The notes under the pieces were generated by a model. The model saw only the letters and a program-made list of their open reading frames with translations. It ran no database searches and was not told where the DNA came from. The position numbers were made by a program, and so were the translations under genes. Of a DNA stretch of 64,000 nt, positions 36,437-45,380 are shown one piece after another. Position 1 is the first letter of the stretch. Each line of letters opens with the position of its first letter. The DNA is from Thiobacillus sp. (lineage in GTDB: Bacteria; Pseudomonadota; Gammaproteobacteria; Burkholderiales; Thiobacillaceae): positions 992,001 to 1,056,000 of the forward strand of contig JACKLQ010000001.1 in assembly GCA_024235835.1 (NCBI GenBank), read 5' to 3'.

Positions 36437-37162
36437 TCAGAAATCCGGTGGGCTTTCGAAATGGAGGTCCGCGCCGGTGACGGGGTGGGTGATGGCCAGG
36501 TGGCTGGCGTGGAGCAGGAGGCGGCCGGCGGCGGAGAGGACGGCGGGCGGGGCGTAGAGGGGGTCCCCCAGAATGGGGTGGCCCAGGGCCTGGAGGTGGA
36601 CACGGAGCTGGTGGGAGCGGCCGGTGAGAGGGTCTAGTTCCAGGCGGGTGGTGGGAAGGGCCGTCACCTCGGCGGAGGCCGGGGTCCAGTGGGTGCAGTG
36701 TTCTGGATTCCGGCCCTTGTGCCCTACAGGGTCTTCGCCGGAATGACCATCAGGGAGAACCCGCCAGCGGGTCTGGCTGGGTTTGCCCTGGGCTGGGTCA
36801 ATTACACGCCGGGGGCGGTTGGGCCAGTCGATCTGGATGGGCAGGTCGATGAGGCCCCAGCCGTCGGGGGTTGCAGGTGCGGCCAGACTGCCGGCCACCA
36901 CGGCGATGTAGCGCTTGTGCACGCGGCGGGCGGCGAAGGCCATGCTGAGCTGGCGTTGCATCTCCGGGCCCCGGGCCATGATCAGCAGGCCGGAGGTGTC
37001 CATGTCCAGGCGGTGGACGATGAGGGCGTCGGGGTATTCGGCCTGGACGCGGGCGCTCAGGCAGTCCTGCTTGTCCGGGCCCCGGCCGGGGACGGACAGG
37101 AGGCCGCTGGGCTTGTTTAGGACCAGGATGTGGGCGTCGGCGTGGATGAGCTTGAACGACAT
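36437..37162 (-). CDS. rluA: RluA-family pseudouridine synthase with in-frame repeat insertion
   Basis: 241 residues. HRLDMDTSG holds the catalytic Asp; LNKPSGLLSVPGRGP at the N terminus and LTGRSHQLRVHL near the C terminus are typical of the RluA group that modifies 23S rRNA U746 and tRNA U32. Residues about 139-167 come from a dispersed 87-base repeat (36662-36748) read in frame, adding about 30 residues between two core strands where homologues have a short loop. The insertion leaves all core motifs intact, so the enzyme may still work. Confidence 0.88.
   Translation of the reverse strand: MSFKLIHADAHILVLNKPSGLLSVPGRGPDKQDCLSARVQAEYPDALIVHRLDMDTSGLLIMARGPEMQRQLSMAFAARRVHKRYIAVVAGSLAAPATPDGWGLIDLPIQIDWPNRPRRVIDPAQGKPSQTRWRVLPDGHSGEDPVGHKGRNPEHCTHWTPASAEVTALPTTRLELDPLTGRSHQLRVHLQALGHPILGDPLYAPPAVLSAAGRLLLHASHLAITHPVTGADLHFESPPDF
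36662..36748. repeat. Dispersed repeat inserted in rluA
   Basis: On the minus strand it starts GGTCATTCCGGCGAAG and ends CCTCCGCCGAGGTGACG, with the inner boxes GGCCGGAATCCAG and CTGGACCCCGGCC. This is the common two-palindrome proteobacterial repeat; a diverged copy lies at 15434-15520. It is read through in frame by rluA. Confidence 0.75.
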
Positions 37163-37230
37163 GGCCGGCGGGTGGAATTCACCAGCCGGTGGCTGCCGGG
37201 TTGCCTGGGCGGTTCGGTTTGGCGCCGTCC

Positions 37231-37264
37231 AATCCCCCCCTGCCCCCCTTTTGCAAAGGGGGGA
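37231..37264. repeat. CCCCCCTTT-AAAGGGGGG palindromic repeat, copy C
   Basis: AATCCCCCCCTGCCCCCCTT followed by TTGCAAAGGGGGG: a palindrome with six-base G/C arms. It lies between rluA and ygiQ. Two more copies occur inside ygiQ. In other genomes such units encode PPFSKGG peptides when read in frame. Confidence 0.75.
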
Positions 37265-37285
37265 GTGGATGGCGGGCGGCGTGGG

Positions 37286-39787
37286 TCATCGCTTGCCTCT
37301 GCCCGGGGCACGGCCCCGGTGGCCTGGGGTGGGGGCGGATTCCGGCCTGGGGGCGGGTTGCACGCGGCCGGCGCCTCGGCGGGGGGGCTTGGCGGGCGGG
37401 GCTTCGGGGGCTTCATCGCGGCGGGGCGCGGGCCGGGCGCTGCGGCCGGTGTCCTTGGCGGCGCGGGCCGGGCGTTCGCTGCGTTCCTGGCGTTCATTGC
37501 GGCCCTGGGGCTTGGGCTTGCCGCCCGTCCTGGCCTCCGGCCGGTGGGCGCTCTTGCCGGGCGCCCTGCCCTCCCCCGCGCCTTCCCCTCGCGGGGCGCC
37601 TTCATAGCGGCGGCCGGTGCCGGCGGGCTGAAAACTGGGGATGAGGTGCTTCTTGCTGTTGCCGATGAGGTCTTCCCGGCCCATGTCCTTGAGGGCGTCC
37701 CGCAGCAGGGGCCAGTTTTCCGGGTCGTGGTAGCGCAGGAAGGCCTTGTGCAGGCGGCGGATGCGGCCCTGGGTGACCACGGGCACGCTGTTTCCTGATT
37801 GCTGTCCGCCGGCCAGCACCTTCTTCAGGGGGTTCTTGCCGGTGTGGTACATGGCGGTGGCGATCGCCATGGGGGTGGGCAGGAAGGTCTGCACCTGGTC
37901 CAGACGGAAGTTGTTGGCCTTCAGCCATAGAGCCAGGTTGAGCATGTCCTCGTCCGTGGTGCCCGGGTGGGCGGCGATGAAGTAGGGGATGAGGTATTGC
38001 TCCTTGCCCGCCTCCTTGGAGTACTTCTCGAACAACTGCTTGAAGCGCTCGTAGGTGCCGATGCCCGGCTTCATCATGTGGTTGAGGGGGCCTTCCTCCG
38101 TGTGCTCCGGGGCGATCTTGAGGTAGCCGCCCACGTGGTGGGTCACCAGTTCCTTCACGTATTCCGGCGACTGCACCGCCAGGTCGTAGCGCACGCCGGA
38201 GCCGATGAGGATCTTCTTGATGCCCGGCAGGGCCCGGGCCTTGCGGTAGAGCTGAATGAGGGAGCCGTGGTCCGTGTTCATGTTGGGGCAGATGTCCGGG
38301 AACACGCAGGACAGGCGGCGGCAGGCGGCCTCGATCTTTTCGTCCTTGCAGGCCAGGCGGTACATGTTGGCCGTGGGGCCGCCCAGGTCGGAGATGACGC
38401 CGGTGAAGCCCGGGGTCTTGTCGCGGATGGCCTCGATCTCGTGGAGGATGGAGTCCTCCGAGCGGCTCTGGATGATGCGGCCTTCGTGCTCGGTGATGGA
38501 GCAGAAGGTGCAGCCGCCGAAGCAGCCCCGCATGATGTTCACCGAGAAGCGGATCATCTCCCAGGCGGGAATCTTGGCCTCCCCGTAGCTGGGGTGGGGG
38601 GCCCGGGCGTAGGGCATGCCGAAGACGTAGTCCATCTCCGCCGTGGTGAGGGGGATGGGGGGCGGGTTCAGCCAAACGTCCCGGTCGCCGTGGGCCTGCA
38701 CCATGGCCCGGGCGTTGCCGGGGTTGGATTCCAGGTGGAACACCCGGGAGGCGTGGGCGTAGAGCACGTCGTTCTTTTCCACCTGCTCGTAGGCGGGCAG
38801 GCGGACGACGGTGTGGGCGCGGCTGGCCATGATGGCGGCGCGGCGCTGGTCCTTGCTGATGAAGTGGATGGGGTGCACCGTGGCGCCCACATCACTCCCC
38901 CCTTTGGAAAAGGGGGGCTGGGGGGGATTCGAGTCGGCAGCTTCGGCGGAGGCCGTAGGAATCCCCCCTGCCCCCCTTTGGGAAAGGGGGGTGGATGTGG
39001 GGGTGGATGTGGGGGTTGAAGCGGAGGAGGCGTAGGGGTCCGGATGCTTGTCCACACGGCCGGGGGTGTCCATGGCCAGGGAGTCCAGCTCAGTCCACTC
39101 GTCTGTGGGCTTCCAGCCGTGGCTGACCATGAAGGCGGTGCCGCGCAAATCCCGTATCTCGCTGATCGGTTCGCCGGCGGCCAGGCGGTGGGTCAGGTCC
39201 ACCAGGGCCCGCTCGGCGTTGCCGAACAGGAGCATGTCGGCCTTGGAGTCCTGCATGACCGAGCGGCGCACCTTGTCGGACCAGTAGTCGTAGTGGGCGA
39301 TGCGGCGCAGGCTGCCTTCAATGCCGCCGATGACCACGGGCACGTCCTTGTAGGCCTCCCGGCAGCGCTGGGCGTAGACGGTGAGGGCCCGGTCCGGGCG
39401 TTTGTGGGGTTCGCCGTTGGGGGTGTAGGCGTCGTCGGAGCGGATCTTCCGGTCCGAGGTGTAGCGGTTGACCATGGAATCCATGTTGCCCGCCGTGACG
39501 CCGAAGTAGAGGTTGGGTTTGCCCAGCACGCGGAAGGGGTCGGCGGACTTCCAGTCCGGCTGGCTGATGATGCCCACGCGGAAGCCCTGGGCCTCCAGCA
39601 GGCGGCCGATGAGGGCCATGCCGAAGCTGGGGTGGTCGATGTAGGCATCGCCGGTCACCAGGATGACGTCGCAGCTGTCCCAGCCCAGTTGCTCCATCTC
39701 CGCCCGGGACATGGGCAGGAAGGGGGCCACGCCGAAGCGCTTGGCCCAGTAGGGACGGTAGGACTGGATAGATTTGGCGGACTGCAT
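37286..39787 (-). CDS. ygiQ: YgiQ family radical SAM protein with repeat-derived insertion
   Basis: About 833 residues. The radical SAM cluster motif is in RGCFGGCTFCSI; the N-terminal YRPYWAKRFGVAPFLPMSRA and LVTGDAYIDHPSFG blocks define YgiQ. I chose the ATG at 39787 by similarity; the frame is open 60 codons further. Two special features: an insertion near residues 255-305 made of Ser/Thr/Pro repeats and PPFSKGG repeats, and a 110-residue basic Arg/Pro/Gly-rich tail. YgiQ's reaction is unknown. Confidence 0.92.
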   Translation of the reverse strand: MQSAKSIQSYRPYWAKRFGVAPFLPMSRAEMEQLGWDSCDVILVTGDAYIDHPSFGMALIGRLLEAQGFRVGIISQPDWKSADPFRVLGKPNLYFGVTAGNMDSMVNRYTSDRKIRSDDAYTPNGEPHKRPDRALTVYAQRCREAYKDVPVVIGGIEGSLRRIAHYDYWSDKVRRSVMQDSKADMLLFGNAERALVDLTHRLAAGEPISEIRDLRGTAFMVSHGWKPTDEWTELDSLAMDTPGRVDKHPDPYASSASTPTSTPTSTPLSQRGAGGIPTASAEAADSNPPQPPFSKGGSDVGATVHPIHFISKDQRRAAIMASRAHTVVRLPAYEQVEKNDVLYAHASRVFHLESNPGNARAMVQAHGDRDVWLNPPPIPLTTAEMDYVFGMPYARAPHPSYGEAKIPAWEMIRFSVNIMRGCFGGCTFCSITEHEGRIIQSRSEDSILHEIEAIRDKTPGFTGVISDLGGPTANMYRLACKDEKIEAACRRLSCVFPDICPNMNTDHGSLIQLYRKARALPGIKKILIGSGVRYDLAVQSPEYVKELVTHHVGGYLKIAPEHTEEGPLNHMMKPGIGTYERFKQLFEKYSKEAGKEQYLIPYFIAAHPGTTDEDMLNLALWLKANNFRLDQVQTFLPTPMAIATAMYHTGKNPLKKVLAGGQQSGNSVPVVTQGRIRRLHKAFLRYHDPENWPLLRDALKDMGREDLIGNSKKHLIPSFQPAGTGRRYEGAPRGEGAGEGRAPGKSAHRPEARTGGKPKPQGRNERQERSERPARAAKDTGRSARPAPRRDEAPEAPPAKPPRRGAGRVQPAPRPESAPTPGHRGRAPGRGKR
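38895..39016. repeat. Inverted pair of PPFSKGG repeats plus GTGGATGTGGG tandem inside ygiQ
   Basis: Copy A (38895-38930) and copy B (38959-38991) are the same CCCCCCTTT/AAAGGGGGG unit in opposite orientation, 28 bases apart. A GTGGATGTGGG tandem follows to 39016. On the coding strand they give PLSQRGAGG, NPPQPPFSKGG and TPTSTPTSTP. The whole block sits where other YgiQ proteins have a variable loop. Confidence 0.8.
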
Positions 39788-39951
39788 CGGAGTGCAAACG
39801 ATCAGGGCAGGCAGGAGTGTCGGCAGGATAGCAGGCAGACCCGCCCAGGCCCATTTGGTTGCCGGGGCGGGCGAAGAAAAGCCACGCGGTTGGGGCATCC
39901 TTGCCCTGGGGGGATAATTGCGGGCATTCCCAACCAGAGACCGCGAAAGCA

Positions 39952-41052
39952 ATGAAGGAACTGGCAAAGAACCTGGCTGAATACTTCGGGCTGGCCTTTC
40001 TGGCCGAGCCCTGGGTGCTGCAAGTGCTCATCGTGGTCAGCGTGGTGGTGGGCCTCAACCTGTTCGTCGGCTTCCTGCTGCGGCGGGCGGAAAAGATCGC
40101 CCTGGGCACCACCAACGTCTGGGACGACGCCCTCATTCGCGCGGCCCGGCGGCCCCTGGGGGTGGCGCTGTGGATCATCGGCCTGACCTATGCCACCGAC
40201 CTGGCCCGGGTGGAAGCTGGCGCCCAGGTGTTCGAGTTCACCAAGCCCCTGCGGGACGTGGGCGTGGTGGCCTGCCTGGCCTGGTTCCTGGTGCGCCTGA
40301 CCCGCAATGTCTCCGTAAACATCATCCAAAACCAGGAGGAACGGGGCGAGACGGTGGACCACACCACCGTGGACGCCATCAGCAAGCTGGCGCGCATCAC
40401 GGTGCTGGTGGTGTCCGGCCTGGTGATCATGCAGAACCTGGGCTTCAGCGTGACGGGCCTGCTCACCTTCGGCGGCATCGGCGGCATCGCCGTGGGCTTC
40501 GCGGCCAAGGACATCCTGGCCAACTTCTTCGGCGGCCTCACCATCTACCTGGACCGGCCCTTCGCCGTGGGGGAATGGATCCGTTCGCCGGACAAGGACA
40601 TCGAGGGCACGGTGGAATACATCAGCTGGCGGCATACCCGCATTCGGCGATTCAACAAGAATCCGGTCTACGTGCCCAACGCCCTGTTCACCAACATCGT
40701 GGTGGAAAACCCCAGCCGCATGACCAACCGGCGCATCAAGGAGACCATCGGCATCCGCTATGACGACGTGGCCAGGATGGCGCCCATCGTCGCCGACGTG
40801 CGCGCCATGCTGGAAAACCACCCGGAGATCGACACCAGCCAGACGCTCATCGTCAACTTCAACACCTTCGGGCCCTCCTCCCTGGACTTCTTCATCTACA
40901 CCTTCACCAGGACCAGGGAGTGGGTGCATTACCACGAGGTCAAGCAGGACGTGCTCTTGAAGGTGGCGGAGATCATCGCCCGGCACGGCGCCGAGATCGC
41001 CTTTCCCACCCGCACCCTGCACATGGTGGATCCCCAGGCTGCAAGTGGGTAG
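39952..41052 (+). CDS. MscS-family mechanosensitive ion channel
   Basis: 366 residues. Five predicted membrane helices in the first 200 residues, then the pore helix and beta domain: GGIGGIAVGFAAKDILANFFGG is the pore-lining TM3 segment with its Gly/Ala packing, followed by DRPFAVGEWI and the Arg-rich RRFNKNPVYVPN loop, as in the YnaI/YbdG group. Releases solutes on hypo-osmotic shock. The ATG at 39952 fits the family length; the open frame further upstream overlaps the region ahead of ygiQ. Confidence 0.9.
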   Translation: MKELAKNLAEYFGLAFLAEPWVLQVLIVVSVVVGLNLFVGFLLRRAEKIALGTTNVWDDALIRAARRPLGVALWIIGLTYATDLARVEAGAQVFEFTKPLRDVGVVACLAWFLVRLTRNVSVNIIQNQEERGETVDHTTVDAISKLARITVLVVSGLVIMQNLGFSVTGLLTFGGIGGIAVGFAAKDILANFFGGLTIYLDRPFAVGEWIRSPDKDIEGTVEYISWRHTRIRRFNKNPVYVPNALFTNIVVENPSRMTNRRIKETIGIRYDDVARMAPIVADVRAMLENHPEIDTSQTLIVNFNTFGPSSLDFFIYTFTRTREWVHYHEVKQDVLLKVAEIIARHGAEIAFPTRTLHMVDPQAASG

Positions 41053-41117
41053 AAACACCCCTAAAGATAAATCCGCCATGAGCCGATATCGCGGCAACAA
41101 GAAAAACCGGGGACTCC

Positions 41118-42008
41118 ATGTCACTTCCTCTTGAACGCGAGGAAATCCAGCGCCAGACCGAGGAACTGGAAGTCATCATTGCCGCCCACCTGGCCTGGTT
41201 CAAGCACATCAACCGGGCGCTGGTTTATGGCCAGTCCGTGCAGCAGGGGGACCTGGCGGAAGACGCCCACCTGCGCACCCCCTTCGGCCAGTGGTATTAC
41301 GGCCAGAATCCCCATCCACTGGAGGAAAGCCCCGAGTTCAACGACCTGGGCGCCCTGCAGCAGGCCATGCACAACGCGGCCCGGGCAGCCCTGGAGGACG
41401 TGGGAGAGGGTCGCCTGCCCCGCCTCGAGGCCTACGACCGCTGCATCGACCTGGCCCTGCGGCTGAATACCGCACTGCGCCGCATGCAGCTGGAGATCAT
41501 CGGCGAGTTGCTGTCCACGGACAGCCTGACGGGGTGTGCCTCCCGCCGGGGCATGCTGTCCAAGCTGAGGGAGGAACAGGAACGCGCCCTGCGCATCCAG
41601 AGGCCCTGTTGCGTCTGCCTGCTGGACTTCGACCGCTTCAAACGCATCAACGACGAACTGGGCCACCCGGCCGGGGATGCGGTGCTGCGTCAGGGCATGC
41701 GCTTCGTGGCCAGCGCCCTGCGCAAGTACGACTCGCTATACCGCTACGGCGGCGAGGAATTTCTGCTCTGCCTGCCCGGCACGCCCCTGAAGGACGCGGC
41801 CCTGGTGGTGGAACGCATCCGCGAGGGCCTGGAGCGCCTGCCCATCCGCCTGCCCAGCGGCGACCATCACAGCGTTACCGCCTCCTTCGGCCTGGCGGAA
41901 ATGATGTGCAACCGGCCGGTGGAAGAGGCCATCGCCAACGCCGACCTGGCCCTGCTGCGGGCCAAGGAAAACGGCCGCAACCGCGTGGAGTTGTGGTCGG
42001 GGCACTGA
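41118..42008 (+). CDS. DgcZ-like diguanylate cyclase (CZB + GGDEF)
   Basis: 296 residues. N-terminal chemoreceptor zinc-binding-like (CZB) helical domain (about 15-120: IIAAHLAWFKHINRAL, FGQWYYG, AMHNAARAAL) and a C-terminal GGDEF domain with an intact GGEEF active site and an RKYD inhibitory site five residues before it. Makes cyclic di-GMP. Compared with E. coli DgcZ, where zinc at the CZB domain inhibits the enzyme, the positions of the Cys and one His ligand are not conserved here (LRTPFGQW, ALQQAMH). Zinc control may be lost or altered. Confidence 0.9.
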   Translation: MSLPLEREEIQRQTEELEVIIAAHLAWFKHINRALVYGQSVQQGDLAEDAHLRTPFGQWYYGQNPHPLEESPEFNDLGALQQAMHNAARAALEDVGEGRLPRLEAYDRCIDLALRLNTALRRMQLEIIGELLSTDSLTGCASRRGMLSKLREEQERALRIQRPCCVCLLDFDRFKRINDELGHPAGDAVLRQGMRFVASALRKYDSLYRYGGEEFLLCLPGTPLKDAALVVERIREGLERLPIRLPSGDHHSVTASFGLAEMMCNRPVEEAIANADLALLRAKENGRNRVELWSGH

Positions 42009-42022
42009 GGTGCAGCACGGCC

Positions 42023-43330
42023 TCAGGCTGAAGCCCGGGCCAGCGCGGCCCGCCGTCCGCGGCGGGTGTCGATGCCACCCAGCACCAGCAGGCCCACGAC
42101 GAAGTACAGGCCGGTGATGAGGATCGCCAGGCGATGGTCGCCGCCGGAGGCCCAGTTGACCACGCCGTAGGTCAGGGGCCCGAGGATGGAGGCCAGCTTC
42201 ACCGCCAATCCCCACAGGCCGAAGAATTCGGCGCGCCGTCCGGGCGGGCTGAAATAGCCGATCAGGGCCCGTCCCGCCGCCTGGGTGGAGCCCATGCACA
42301 GGCCGGCCAGGCTGGCAGCCAGCCAGAAACGGCCAGGCGCCGTGGCGCTCCAGGCCAGGAGGATCACCAGGATCCAGCCCAGGAGCGTGAAGGCGATGGT
42401 CCGCACATGGCCCCATCGGTCCTGCAGGTGGCCCAAGGCCAGGGCGCCGGCAGCCGCGCAGAAATTCACCGCCAGGATCAGGACCAGGGTGTCCCGGGTG
42501 GCGAAGCCCAGGGCCTGCTGGGCGTAGATGGCCGCCAGGGTGATCACGGCCTGGATGCCCGCCTGGTAGAACACCACGCACACCAGGAAGCGTCCCATGT
42601 CCGGATACCGGGCCGCATGGCCCAGGGTCGCGCCCAGCCGCTCCAGGCTGAGCCCGACGATGCCCCTGCCGGCCCGCACGGCCGTGGGCACGGCCCGCTC
42701 CCGCAGCAACAGGTAGGTGGGCAGGGCCGCCAGGGCGAAGATGCCGGCGGTGATGAGCAGGACCACGGGCACGTACTGCTCGGCAGTGTGACCACGACCC
42801 TGGGCCCAGGTGATGTAGGCCAGGCAGGTTCCCAGGGTGGCGATGCCTCCCAGGTAGCCCAGGCCCCAGCCCCAGCCGGACAGGCGACCCAGGCTGCGCC
42901 CCCGGGCCAGTTCGGGCAGGAAGGCGGCGATGAGGTTCTCGCCGCTGCCGAAGCAGAAATTCGCCAGCACCAGCAGGGCCATGGCCAGCACCAGGTCATG
43001 GGGGCCCGCCAGGGCCAGGCCCGCGGTGCCTGCCACACAGCCGAGGGTTGCGGCGGCAAGCAGGGTTTTCTTGGCACCACGTGCATCGGCATAGGCGCCC
43101 AGCACGGGCGCCGTGACCAGGATGAGGGCGTAGGAAACCGACAGGGCGGCGCTCCAGGCAAGGGTGGCCCAGACGGCGTTGCCCGCCACCACCGCCACGA
43201 AGTAGGTATTGAAGACGGCGGTGATGACCACCGTGGTGAAACCGGAGTTGGCGAAGTCGTACATCGCCCAGGCCCAGACTTCCCGGGGCCTGACGCCCGG
43301 AGCAAGATGGCTCGGCCTGGGGGGCGGCAT
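42023..43330 (-). CDS. MFS transporter of the UMF1/Atg22-like family
   Basis: 435 residues, twelve membrane segments. The start EVWAWAMYDFANSGFTTVVITAVFNTYF is the signature of the UMF1/Atg22-like group; DARGAKKTLL is the loop 2-3 motif. Substrate unknown; yeast Atg22 exports amino acids from the vacuole. The frame extends 46 codons upstream, but the ATG at 43330 leaves a normal N terminus. Convergent with the cyclase gene, 14-base gap. Confidence 0.88.
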   Translation of the reverse strand: MPPPRPSHLAPGVRPREVWAWAMYDFANSGFTTVVITAVFNTYFVAVVAGNAVWATLAWSAALSVSYALILVTAPVLGAYADARGAKKTLLAAATLGCVAGTAGLALAGPHDLVLAMALLVLANFCFGSGENLIAAFLPELARGRSLGRLSGWGWGLGYLGGIATLGTCLAYITWAQGRGHTAEQYVPVVLLITAGIFALAALPTYLLLRERAVPTAVRAGRGIVGLSLERLGATLGHAARYPDMGRFLVCVVFYQAGIQAVITLAAIYAQQALGFATRDTLVLILAVNFCAAAGALALGHLQDRWGHVRTIAFTLLGWILVILLAWSATAPGRFWLAASLAGLCMGSTQAAGRALIGYFSPPGRRAEFFGLWGLAVKLASILGPLTYGVVNWASGGDHRLAILITGLYFVVGLLVLGGIDTRRGRRAALARASA

Positions 43331-43502
43331 GGTCAGGCCCGGCCCGCGGCAGGTGGGGCCGGCAATGGGATGGCGGGCTTGCCGTGGGTTCCGGACATGG
43401 GGCGCATGATAAGCCCAGCCTGCAGGAGCCGCAGTGCAACCCGGCGCCGCTTCCCCTCTCCGTGGCACTAAACTAATGCCTGACTTCGCCTACGTTATTG
43501 CC

Positions 43503-44522
43503 ATGAACCCCTATGCATTGATCCGTCCCCTGGCGTTCCAGCTGGACCCGGAGACTGCCCACAACCTCACCATGTCCAGCCTGAACCGGCTCCACAGCCT
43601 GGGCCTGCTCAAGCCCTTCCTGCCCAGGGTGCCTGCCCTGCCCGTACGGGTCATGGGCCTGGACTTTCCCAACCCCGTGGGCCTGGCGGCCGGCCTGGAC
43701 AAGAACGGCGAGGCCATCGACGGCCTGGGGGACCTGGGCTTCGGCTTCCTGGAGGTGGGCGCGGTGACGCCCCGGCCCCAGCCGGGCAACCCCAAGCCCC
43801 GCCTGTTCCGCCTGCCCCAGGCCCAGGCAATCATCAACCGCATGGGCTTCAACAACCTGGGGGTGGACCACCTGCTGGGCAACCTGGCGCGTACCGAATA
43901 CAAGGGTATTCTGGGGGTGAACCTGGGCAAGAACTTCGACACCCCCATCGAAAAGGCGGTGGACGACTACCTGATCCTGCTGGACAAGCTCTACGGCAAG
44001 GTCCATTTCGTCACCGTCAACATCTCCTCCCCCAACACCAAGAACCTGCGGGCCCTGCAAGGGGGCAGCGAACTGGATGCCCTGCTCGCGGCCATCAAGG
44101 CCCGGCAGGCGGAACTGGCGGACAGGCACGGCAAGTACATGCCCGTGGCGGTGAAGATCGCCCCGGACCTGGAGGACGCCCAGATCGCCGAGATGGCCGC
44201 GCTGTTCAAAAAACACCGCATGGACGCGGTCATCGCCACCAACACCACCCTGTCCCGGGAGGGTGTGGAGCACCTGCCCCACGGCCAGGAGGCGGGGGGG
44301 CTTTCCGGCGCCCCCATGCGGGAGCGCTCCACCCGGGTGCTGGCCGCCTTCCACCGGGAACTGGGGGGCGAAGTGCCCCTCATCGGCGCCGGCGGTATCC
44401 TGGAAGGCCGGCATGCCAAAGAGAAGATGGACGCGGGGGCCAGCCTGGTGCAGATCTACACCGGCCTCATCTACCGGGGGCCAGACATCGTGGCGGAATG
44501 CGTGCGCACCCTGAAGCAATGA
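43503..44522 (+). CDS. pyrD: Dihydroorotate dehydrogenase (quinone), class 2
   Basis: 339 residues, membrane-associated. An N-terminal helix for quinone access (LIRPLAFQLDPETAHNLT) precedes the FMN barrel: NPVGLAAGLDKNGEAIDGL, GAVTPRPQPGNPKPRLFRLP, NRMGFNNLG, NISSPNTKNLR, and IGAGGILEG. The catalytic Ser is in the SSPNT loop as in class 2 enzymes. Oxidises dihydroorotate to orotate in pyrimidine synthesis. The stop overlaps the start of the next gene by 4 bases (ATGA), so the two are coupled. Confidence 0.95.
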   Translation: MNPYALIRPLAFQLDPETAHNLTMSSLNRLHSLGLLKPFLPRVPALPVRVMGLDFPNPVGLAAGLDKNGEAIDGLGDLGFGFLEVGAVTPRPQPGNPKPRLFRLPQAQAIINRMGFNNLGVDHLLGNLARTEYKGILGVNLGKNFDTPIEKAVDDYLILLDKLYGKVHFVTVNISSPNTKNLRALQGGSELDALLAAIKARQAELADRHGKYMPVAVKIAPDLEDAQIAEMAALFKKHRMDAVIATNTTLSREGVEHLPHGQEAGGLSGAPMRERSTRVLAAFHRELGGEVPLIGAGGILEGRHAKEKMDAGASLVQIYTGLIYRGPDIVAECVRTLKQ

Positions 44523-45370
44523 AACGCAGCCTGTACAGGTTTATCCCCCTCATCCTGCTGGCCCTGCTGGCGCAAGGCGCCGGCGCGGCCCGGCTGGATG
44601 ACGCGACCGCCGTGCCCCACCTGAGCGCCCGGGGCCAGGAGGGCTACCGCCAGTTCCTGGGCGCGGAAGACCACCGGGCCTTCGCCATCGCCCCCGGCGG
44701 CGGCTGGGGCTGGAGCCAGGCTGCCGCCAGCGGCGAGGCGGCCCTGGACCAGGCCCTGGACGCCTGCCAGCAGCACACCCGGCAACGCTGCGTGCCCTAC
44801 GCCCTGGACCTGCAGGTGGTGTTCGACGCCAAGGGCTGGGGCCGGCTGTGGCGACCCTATGCCACGGCGACCGAGGCCAGGCGTGCCGAGGTCGGCACGG
44901 ACCGGGGCCAGCGCTTTCCCGACCTGGTGCTCACGGCGCCCAACGGCAAGCCGTTGAAGCTATCGAGTTTGCGGGGCCAGGTAGTGGTGCTGCACTTCTG
45001 GGCCACCTGGTGCCCCACCTGCCGTCACGAGCTGCCCCAGTTCGAGACCTTGCAACGCAGCTTTGCCCGCAACAAGGACCTGGCCTTCGTCTTCACCCAG
45101 GCCCGGGAGCCGGCGGAAACCTCCAGGCAATGGCTGAAGCAGAACGGCGTGAAGCTGGTTCTCCATGATTCCGGCGCCCGGGGCAGCCGGGGCGACCGCT
45201 TCCTGCTTGCCGATGGGCAAGCCATCAAGGACCGCCAGGTGGCTCCCGTATTCCCCGCCACCTACGTGCTGGACCGGCATGGTCTCGTGGTCTTTTCCAT
45301 GCGCGGCTCTGCGGAGGACTGGAGCCAGTACGCCCCCTTCCTGAAGGACCTGCTGGGCCACGGAAAATAG
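44519..45370 (+). CDS. Exported TlpA/thioredoxin-like protein
   Basis: 283 residues. Signal peptide (residues 1-23, GAGA) followed by an N-terminal domain (about 30-125) with two Cys (DACQQHTRQRCVPY) resembling the short envelope domain found ahead of TlpA proteins in this group. The C-terminal half is a thioredoxin fold with FWATWCPTC active site, cis-Pro (VFPATY) and a terminal helix. Probably a periplasmic thiol-disulfide reductase. It is translated coupled to pyrD. Confidence 0.85.
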   Translation: MKRSLYRFIPLILLALLAQGAGAARLDDATAVPHLSARGQEGYRQFLGAEDHRAFAIAPGGGWGWSQAAASGEAALDQALDACQQHTRQRCVPYALDLQVVFDAKGWGRLWRPYATATEARRAEVGTDRGQRFPDLVLTAPNGKPLKLSSLRGQVVVLHFWATWCPTCRHELPQFETLQRSFARNKDLAFVFTQAREPAETSRQWLKQNGVKLVLHDSGARGSRGDRFLLADGQAIKDRQVAPVFPATYVLDRHGLVVFSMRGSAEDWSQYAPFLKDLLGHGK

Positions 45371-45380
45371 CCGGGCACCC

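Noticed and set aside
38895..39016. CRISPR-like array in the repeat block of ygiQ
   Set aside because: The repeats are palindromic, too few, in opposite orientations, lack unique spacers and lie within a coding frame. No cas gene is present in the window.
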